64,000 nucleotides of DNA from Guadua angustifolia (taxonomy: Eukaryota; Streptophyta; Magnoliopsida; Poales; Poaceae). Positions within the stretch are counted from its first letter, which is position 1. Every line of letters starts with the position of its first letter. The translations under genes were made by a program, and so were the position numbers. The stretch spans positions 1 through 64,000 of the forward strand of contig JAYEVE010000619.1 in the NCBI GenBank assembly GCA_036346375.1. Reading direction: 5' to 3'. Of the stretch, positions 57,830 to 64,000 are shown piece by piece. The notes beneath the pieces are model-generated. The model searched no databases. It was not told where the DNA came from and saw only the letters and a list, made by a program, of their open reading frames with translations.

Positions 57830-59880
57830 ATGCAGGGTTAAAATTTTCATCGAAATTCAGCGAAATTTCGAATTTTGGGATAAGGGACAGGGCGAGATTT
57901 GAATTACCAGCCGAATTTGAATTTTTTTAAAAAAAATTGAATTTGCTACAGTACTACTACAGTGATTTCAAAAATTTTGCGAAATTTTCAGGTTTTGAAA
58001 CCGGATTTTGATGTTTTAGGGCTAGATTTGACCGGAATTAGTCCAATAACCCTAAGAAAGTCATCTTACAAGAAAATTTGTTGAAAAACTAATTTTTGAG
58101 ATATTTTAAAATTTAGGCAGAAACACTGTCAAATTTTTATAAAATTTTAAAAGTTTGATAATGACCTTAAAATTTATGGTATCATCCTTTGTAGTGTAGG
58201 ATAATATAGAAAATTTTTAAAATAATTGAACTTCATTTGTTATCTTGAAAAAATCAAAACAGAATGGACATAATTGGGACGATAAACTTGTTAGATTTTT
58301 CTAAATTTTCTCGAGTGTGATCATAATCTAAAATTTTTATGAAAAATTAAGAATTTCTTCAGTACTATTCTATAAAATTTTAAAAATTAACTTTTTTTGG
58401 TCAATAAAATCTATAAAACCATTGAACTTCATTTGTTATACTATATTGCAAAAACCAAAGAGAAAGAACATAAATGCTACTATGCCTTGTAAGAATTTTA
58501 TAAATTCACTAGAGTGTGATAATGATTCAAAATTTTTATGAGATCTTAAACACTTCCTTATCACTCTTCTTTAAAATTTTCACAAATTTTAAACCTTCTT
58601 TTGTCACTAAAGCAAATCTATGTATTAATTATCAGGCTTTTATCAGCACGTAGCACTGTCAGAATTTTTGGAACTTCTTCAAGCATTATAATCGTATGAA
58701 ACTTTTATAAAAATATTAGTGATACATCAGGACCTTTCACAAAAATTTCCAAAATTTTCTGATGTGGTTTGAATTATTTTTTATTCCGTTCAAATTTGCC
58801 GGTAAGGCTTTATCAGGATAGTAGCACTGTCCGAACTTTTAAAACTTCTTAAATCTTGATCACCATCCGAAAATTTTATTGAAACATTAATAATTCATTA
58901 TCATCGTGCAAAAAAAAATTCAAAATTTTCTAACGTTGTTTGTACCATTTTTCATCCGGTTCAAACTTGCCGGTCAACGTTTCATCTGGATAGTACTAAT
59001 GTTTGAATTTTAAAAAATTCCACAGACCTGATAATCATATGAAAATTTTATGAGAACATCTTTAATATGTCAGGTACCTTTAAAAAAAATTTCAAAATTT
59101 TTTGATATCGTTTGAACTATTTTTTGATCAGTGCTATACATACTTTTTGCATTTTTTATTTGGAAAGATTGAGAGTAAAGATTTTAGGTGGGACCCGCAG
59201 GTAATAGTAGATTGGATCCTTGATCCTTCCCTCGTGCATCCTGATAATAATCACATGTGAAATAATATGGCCTGCACGCCACCCATGCTGGTGGGAACGA
59301 GGTGAAAAAAACCTGCCGAAATCTCAGAAATTTGGATTTCGGTTAGGGACGGAATTTAAAATCCTGGTTGAATAAAGGATTAAAAAATTAAATTGTTACA
59401 GTAATCTTATCGAAATCTTTTTTTTTCATTTTTGACTTTTTATGGCCAGATTTGGTCCAATAACCCTTAAGAAACTCATTTTCATGAAAATTTGTTGAAA
59501 AAATCAAAATTTTGAGATGTTTTAAAATTTTAGCACAAACATGGTTAGATTTTTATAAAATTGTAAGGTTGATCATGATATGAAAATTTATGGTACTATA
59601 TTTAATAGTTTAGGATCGTACAAAAAAATTCAAAATAATTGAACTTCATTTGTTATCTTTAAAAAATAAAAAACAGAATAAACATAATTAGGATAGTAAT
59701 TTTGTCAGAATTTTATAAATTTGCGGCCGAAATTTCGGTTTTCTCGATGCAAAAAAACTGGATTTGAAATTTTTTGCATTTTGTCCAGGATTTATCCGTG
59801 ATCTCGGTGAGATTTCGTATTTCGGCCACCTCCGAAATATCATCCAAACGATATTTCAAATCTTAGGTGGGATCCACGAA
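57830..59880 (-). repeat. AT-rich dispersed repeat family B, reverse copies
   Basis: Two copies of a unit begin near 58020 (GTCCAATAACCCTAAGAAAG) and 59455 (GTCCAATAACCCTTAAGAAA). The reverse complement matches 29400-29700, including the phrase that there reads GGTTATTGGACCAAATCC. CGAAATTTCG/AATTTCGG motifs cluster at both borders (57855-57890, 59725-59850). No coding sequence. Confidence 0.65.
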
Positions 59881-60259
59881 CTGGCCAACTGACAGTGGAC
59901 CTGAAGGACGGCCAAAATTTCATGTCTCCGTATTTTCCTCCCCAAGCTTGGAACACAGTAAATAATATTAGCTTGGCGAGCTCTTTGCAATGTTATTTTT
60001 TATATCGGAATGACTTGTACTCAGACGTCAGAAATTTTCGAATGCACTGTAACATTTTTTTTCTTCATGTACAACATTTTGATACAACGCGTGCAATATT
60101 TTCCTTCGATAAACGGTAAAATTTGCTACAGTAAATGGATGTTGCAGCGTTCAAAAAATGTTTCATGCGTTAAAAGAAAATGTTGCAAGCGTAGAAAAAA
60201 ATGTTGCAAGAGGCGTCAGATGGGATGAGCGATGTCGAGCGTCCGAGCGCTAGTTTCTC

Positions 60260-60262
<3 letters not shown>
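59881..60262. other. spacer with ATGTTGCAA repeats
   Basis: Several ATGTTGCA(A/G) and TACAACATTTT motifs at 60040-60215 recall the ends of non-autonomous Mutator-type elements. I cannot define its limits. Confidence 0.35.

Positions 60263-60337
<75 letters not shown>
60263..60337. repeat. (AT)n microsatellite, long
   Basis: Roughly 37 uninterrupted TA units. The ORF over it encodes only Tyr-Ile repeats and is not a gene. Confidence 0.97.
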
Positions 60338-60338
<1 letters not shown>

Positions 60339-60709
60339 AAGTCTTTTTCTACTCTAGGGAGTATTACTCCTATCTGTATCTTACAACGTCACAGGGGTAT
60401 CTCGTCTTGACGGAGGATATGTGCAGCGTAGTATCACGAGTATAAAAGATCATCTAGGTGGTATGTACATTTTTCGGAGGTGGTATGTATATTTTTTTGA
60501 CATACTCCTTTTTATGTGCGTATATGCAGGTATTTGCAAAATACGGTAAAAACTATGGACTCTCTTGCAATTTTTTCATGTGGCTTACATTGGAGTATCT
60601 TATAATTAGTGTAGGAGTGTATCCAAAGTGATAAAGGAGTATTTCAAGTTCATTTAGGTAGTATTTCAGAGGTGGGAGTAACTACACCCGGGAGTAAAAG
60701 ATATTATTC
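60338..60709. mobile_element. MITE flanked by (AT)n on both sides, micron-like
   Basis: The left end TCTTTTTCTACTCTAGGGAG and right end CCCGGGAGTAAAAGA are imperfect inverted repeats that also share GGGAGTA(T/A) cores. Both borders are (TA)n tracts (60263-60337 and 60710-60734). Rice micron elements are known to insert in TA microsatellites. The assignment is inferred from this arrangement. Confidence 0.5.
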
Positions 60710-60734
60710 ATATATATATATATATATATATATA
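60710..60734. repeat. (AT)n microsatellite
   Basis: About 12 TA units closing the MITE on its right. Confidence 0.95.
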
Positions 60735-61530
60735 CACACGATTCTTCTTCCTTCTATGTCTATCAAACGCATTTTACTTTAAACTTATATAGATTAAATA
60801 TAGATCTGCAAATAATTAAATAAAAATTTCATAGCACTATATTTCTAAGTGCGATAACGAAACACAATTAAATTAGAGTTCACCTGACAATATTTAATGT
60901 ATCTTAAAAATATTTCTAGCTAAATAATATATTTAATTGCAAAAATACTAAGCGTGTCTGTATTCGCATCACGCTGTGCCGCCCAGCGTCCTTCTCCGAG
61001 CCCGCAGACGCCTCTCCCACCGACCACTGCGCCCCCACTGGCCTCCTCCCTTCCTCTATAGCCGGCTCTCGGTGAATATAGATCCTAACTCTTTGAAATC
61101 CCATCCTAAATAGCCGTCGTCGGAGCTAGATAAGATGATGAACCGTTGTCTGGAGCATGAATATTCAAGGAGATTGATAGGTTAGAAATTTGACTGACTT
61201 CAAACAAAATTACTAAGTGATGTAGAATTTTTTTTTATTTAATATTTATTTTTAATCGTTTTTCAGAACTAAGCGGCGCTGCAAAAAATTTCAAATCTAC
61301 CTCCCTTCGCCCTAGCGAGGCGATCGCTTCTGTCTGCAGGCGACGGCGAGCTGCGTGAACGGCAAATCTCTCGAACCTAACGGCTGGTAAAAAACAATAA
61401 AAATGTCTTAATTAAGCCTGGCGATCGACCATAAGAGAAATTTTTTTGAATTTTTGTTGTAAATTGTTTGTACAATGATTGTTATATTGAACGGGAAGAA
61501 TTAGAAAAAACTTATTGTCATGTAATGAAT
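60735..61530. other. spacer without recognised genes
   Basis: AT-rich with a GC-richer patch at 60960-61070. No conserved domain in any frame. Confidence 0.35.
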
Positions 61531-62110
61531 CGGAAAAGGCACTCGCGACCACGAAACCCGTAAATCGTGGCCACATAGGTGTTTTCGTAGCCTCGCCTGG
61601 ATAGGCGGACACGGTCAAAAATCTGAAAAAAAATCAAGGCGGCCTACGCAGCGCGAGCTCGACTTTCAGACGGGCAAGATGGGCGGGCGTTGCCCGGCAT
61701 TTTGTTGTCGGAAAAAGGCACTCATGACCCACGAAACCACGGAATCGTGGCCACTTAGGGTTTTCGTGAGCCTCATAGGACAGGGGACACGGTCAAAAAA
61801 TCTGGAGGAAAATTCAAGGGCGGCCCACGCAATGTGGGCTACCACTTATGTACTGGCGAGATGGCGGACGTTGCCTCGGCATTTTGTTGCTGAAAATCGG
61901 AAAAAGGCACTCGCGACCACGAAACCACGTAAATCGTGGCCACTTAGCGGCCGTAGTCCCGTGGGACGAGGCGGACACGGTCAAAAAATACAAGAAAATT
62001 CAAGGGCGGCCTACGCAATGTGGGCTACCACTTACGTCTCGGGCGAGATGGCAGACGCGTTGCCCGCATTTTGTTGCGAAAATCGGAAAAAGACACTCGC
62101 GCCACGAAAC
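61531..62110. repeat. tandem satellite, about 185-bp unit, three copies plus partial
   Basis: Units start CGGAAAAAGGCACTCGCGACC at 61531, 61709, 61898 and 62084 (spacing 178, 189, 186 bp). They include AAATCGTGGCCACTTAG, GGACACGGTCAAAAA and GCATTTTGTTG. Differences between units are mostly small indels. I do not recognise the family. Confidence 0.9.
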
Positions 62111-62260
62111 CATGAAAACTTTTACGAGGTTCTGAAAATTTTGAAACTTTTATGGAGGTTCCTGATAAATCAGTGATATTACCATAAAATTTCAAATGAT
62201 TTTAATATATGAGGAATTTTTAAAATTCAAACAATACATATATAAGGGCACATACACCAA
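62111..62260 (+). repeat. AT-rich family B fragment
   Basis: GAAAATTTTGAAACTTTTATGG through TTCAAACAATAC parallels 28090-28190 in forward orientation. Confidence 0.5.
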
Positions 62261-63430
62261 AGTTCGGATGATAAAATAAGCAATAGATTAGATTATATTA
62301 TATTACATGGGCATTACAACAATGACGAGGTTAATAAGGAAAGCACTCGTTCATAATTGGTGGAACAAGTGATCGTTCCGCCTATCCGGTACTGAAATGA
62401 ATGATGTAAGACATTTTACGCATATTACGACCCGTTCTAATATTGCGACGTGTCATCGGACACCGCTCAATCCCTACTATGAAAGAACTCCATGGGGTTC
62501 ATGATTCTCCCAAATTGCCGCCCATTGGGTGGCCTATGCCGTGACGTCTCGGGTGTATAAGACTTAAATTTTGGTTGTTGTTTATGTGGATTTCGCCTCC
62601 CATATGGGCATGTCATCCCGATTCGGCGTCCCCTATGTTAATACCACGGGTTCCGGATGGTCCGCGAACGCGTCGAGGATTTGTTGCGTGGTCGCGGACC
62701 TCGTGCTATTGCTTCCCCTTGTCCCTTCTTCTTCGAGAGGAGGAACCTCGGCACCTCTCTTTGTGTTGGCCGTTGGCGGAGACATGCGGAGACGCCTGCT
62801 GCTTTGGCTCGCGACTCATGCTATATGGTGCGGAGGTGTGTGTTGGGCTTATGCTTGGACAACCTAAGCGTGCCACCGTAGTCAATGCGAGATGCCCGCT
62901 TTGGTGGTTGCATAACACCGTGAAGCGTACTCGGTGCGGCTTTTACAGGCGGTAGTGGCACCACGAGAGGGTTGCTCCCCGCTTATCCCATGCAAAGTTA
63001 CTCGAGATGTGGGTGAGTACGTCTCGGGTCCACCGGTTGAAATACCGACACCGCTCATCCTCGGCCAAGACGCACGGTAGAATCTCCGGTCGCTGAGATC
63101 ACCGTGGCAAGTATCAACCCGCCTCCGTGCCATGTACGCATAAGCGTCGGGGCTTTGGGTGGCTTGGAGGAGGTTCCTCCTTTGACTTGTTGATGTTTGC
63201 AAGTGTCCTTTTGAACTCGTAATGCGATGAACGGTTTAGAACTAGTACTTTGTGAGTTCAACATGAGTATGTCGCATGAAACTCTCCGATCGGTTGGCCC
63301 TTGCACACCGCCCTAAGCTCACGTCGATCTAGAAAAGGACATATCCCTGGCGGCCTCTCCCACGGTGAAGTTCTCGGCGAAGCGGGGTAGTTGTCGTGGC
63401 GATTGTTGAGAATTTCAGAATCACGTCGTT
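62261..63430 (-). other. probable downstream part of the GRF-type gene or its host element, unresolved
   Basis: Moderately GC-rich with many short ORFs in both strands and no clear domain. It lies downstream (minus strand) of the GRF-like exons and may hold their decayed continuation. Confidence 0.3.
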
Positions 63431-63743
63431 CCGGCCGTCGATCCATTGGAAGAAGCAACACCGGCCTCGTCTTTGAGAAAAGAAAGAACGATGCATGAGA
63501 TGGTAGTGTTACCTCAGATTGTATGGACGCCAGATGGGTTTACCTTATACGCGGCGACGCCTGCAGAAGAGTGAACACGCGCGGCGTCTCTCCATGGGTA
63601 GATTGCATCATCTTCGCCGGTAGGTTGCAGTCGCATTTGGGTCGGGGCAACTCCGGCAGAACTGGGCCGTCGACGCTACTGGCATCCGGATATTCGGGGC
63701 GGGAGGACTTCTGCTTGCTGAAGAGGCGACGGTAGAACGACAT
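63431..63743 (-). pseudogene. GRF-type zinc-finger protein, N-terminal exons, degenerate
   Basis: From ATG at 63743 the frame reads MSFYRRLFSKQ, then PRPKCDCNLPAKMMQS, the first half of a GRF-type zinc finger (C-x-C...PA). The frame stops at 63540 after a candidate donor AAG/GTAAAC. Downstream, minus-strand 63470-63438 encodes GRCCFFQWIDG, the characteristic second half of the same finger. A roughly 60-80-bp intron would join them. Such proteins are common in grass genomes, many inside transposable elements. Function is unknown. Stops follow soon after, so it is probably inactive. Confidence 0.5.
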
Positions 63744-63823
63744 TGTTCTCTCTCCTTCCCTTCTGTCTTGTTCTTTCTTGTTCTCTCGCTGCTGGGTATG
63801 CGAGGGGGGCGTGCGAGAGCGAA

Positions 63824-63833
63824 GATTATAAAG
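63824..63833 (-). promoter_or_regulatory. TATA-like box upstream of the GRF-type gene
   Basis: CTTTATAATC on the minus strand lies about 80 bp before the ATG at 63743. The leader between is CT/GA-rich (repeated AGAACAAGA), as in plant 5' UTRs. Confidence 0.4.
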
Positions 63834-63849
63834 GGTAGATATCGCCTGG

Positions 63850-64000
63850 GTATGGGGCGATCACCCCATTTCGAGGCGATATTTATCTTCGGGCAGTGTG
63901 CCTCCTGACATATCAGGGGTATCGCCCCATTTCAGGGCGAAATTTACCTTCAGCGGTGTGCTCACGACATATCAGGGGCTATCGCCCCATTTGAGGCTAA
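63850..64000. repeat. minisatellite of about 60 bp with internal inverted motif
   Basis: The ATCGCCCCATTT...GGGCGA(T/A)ATTTA motif recurs near 63868, 63925 and 63980, separated by GTGTGC(T/C)...GACATATCAGGGG. Units are 59-63 bp. It sits upstream of the GRF-type gene and runs off the window. Confidence 0.85.

Noticed and set aside
60201..60410. ORF encoding Tyr-Ile repeats
   Set aside because: Product of the (AT)n microsatellite.

Overview
The window looks like a transposon-dense interval of a grass (Poaceae) nuclear genome. The evidence is nested LTR retrotransposons (Ty3/gypsy and SIRE/Maximus-type Ty1/copia), L1-type LINEs, a large CACTA element with grass-style subterminal repeats, several MITEs, and a relic of the rice Pik-1 blast-resistance NLR. 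The Pik-1 similarity points toward Oryza or its relatives, but that is inference. Almost every coding stretch is broken. No complete, clearly functional gene is visible.

Layout. 1-8865: a decayed minus-strand Ty3/gypsy element (gag, protease, RT, RNase H, integrase) with an antisense coiled-coil ORF. Its 5' LTR is at 8234-8865, and it is inserted into a plus-strand LINE whose remaining 3' coding part is 8866-10042. The LINE is fused directly to a plus-strand Pik-1-like NLR pseudogene (10043-15208) that still shows CC, integrated HMA, P-loop, NB-ARC, LRR and C-terminal parts. The pseudogene is broken by a missing N-terminus, a 1-bp P-loop frameshift, inserted DNA, a 1.2-kb LINE-derived insertion with a 13-bp target duplication, an in-frame stop and a C-terminal frameshift. 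16452-18659: a 5'-truncated minus-strand LINE with a 15-bp target duplication. 19406-23604: a hAT-like non-autonomous element carrying a nested 3.5-kb solo LTR. 24227-25514: a second solo LTR carrying a PIF/Harbinger-like MITE. 25760-29830: tandem and AT-rich repeats. 30563-33519: a second solo LTR of the 19.8-kb family with a perfect 5-bp duplication.

34055-55491 is a SIRE-like copia element (about 8.5 kb of its own DNA), split inside gag by a 12.9-kb CACTA transposon (37624-50539). The CACTA carries TNPA-like and TNP2-like transposase relics on the minus strand, long minisatellites, a large palindrome and an internal block resembling CACTA ends. 55568-56235 is a gypsy LTR with a primer-binding site. 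The right part holds a Tourist-like MITE, long AT-rich repeats, a MITE between two (AT)n tracts, a roughly 185-bp tandem satellite, a degenerate minus-strand GRF zinc-finger gene (63743 downward) and a 60-bp minisatellite at the right edge.

The genes do not form a working pathway. The transposase, gag and pol pieces belong to separate selfish elements. The single host-type signal is the Pik-1 relic, whose HMA decoy domain keeps the ancestral metal-binding motif.
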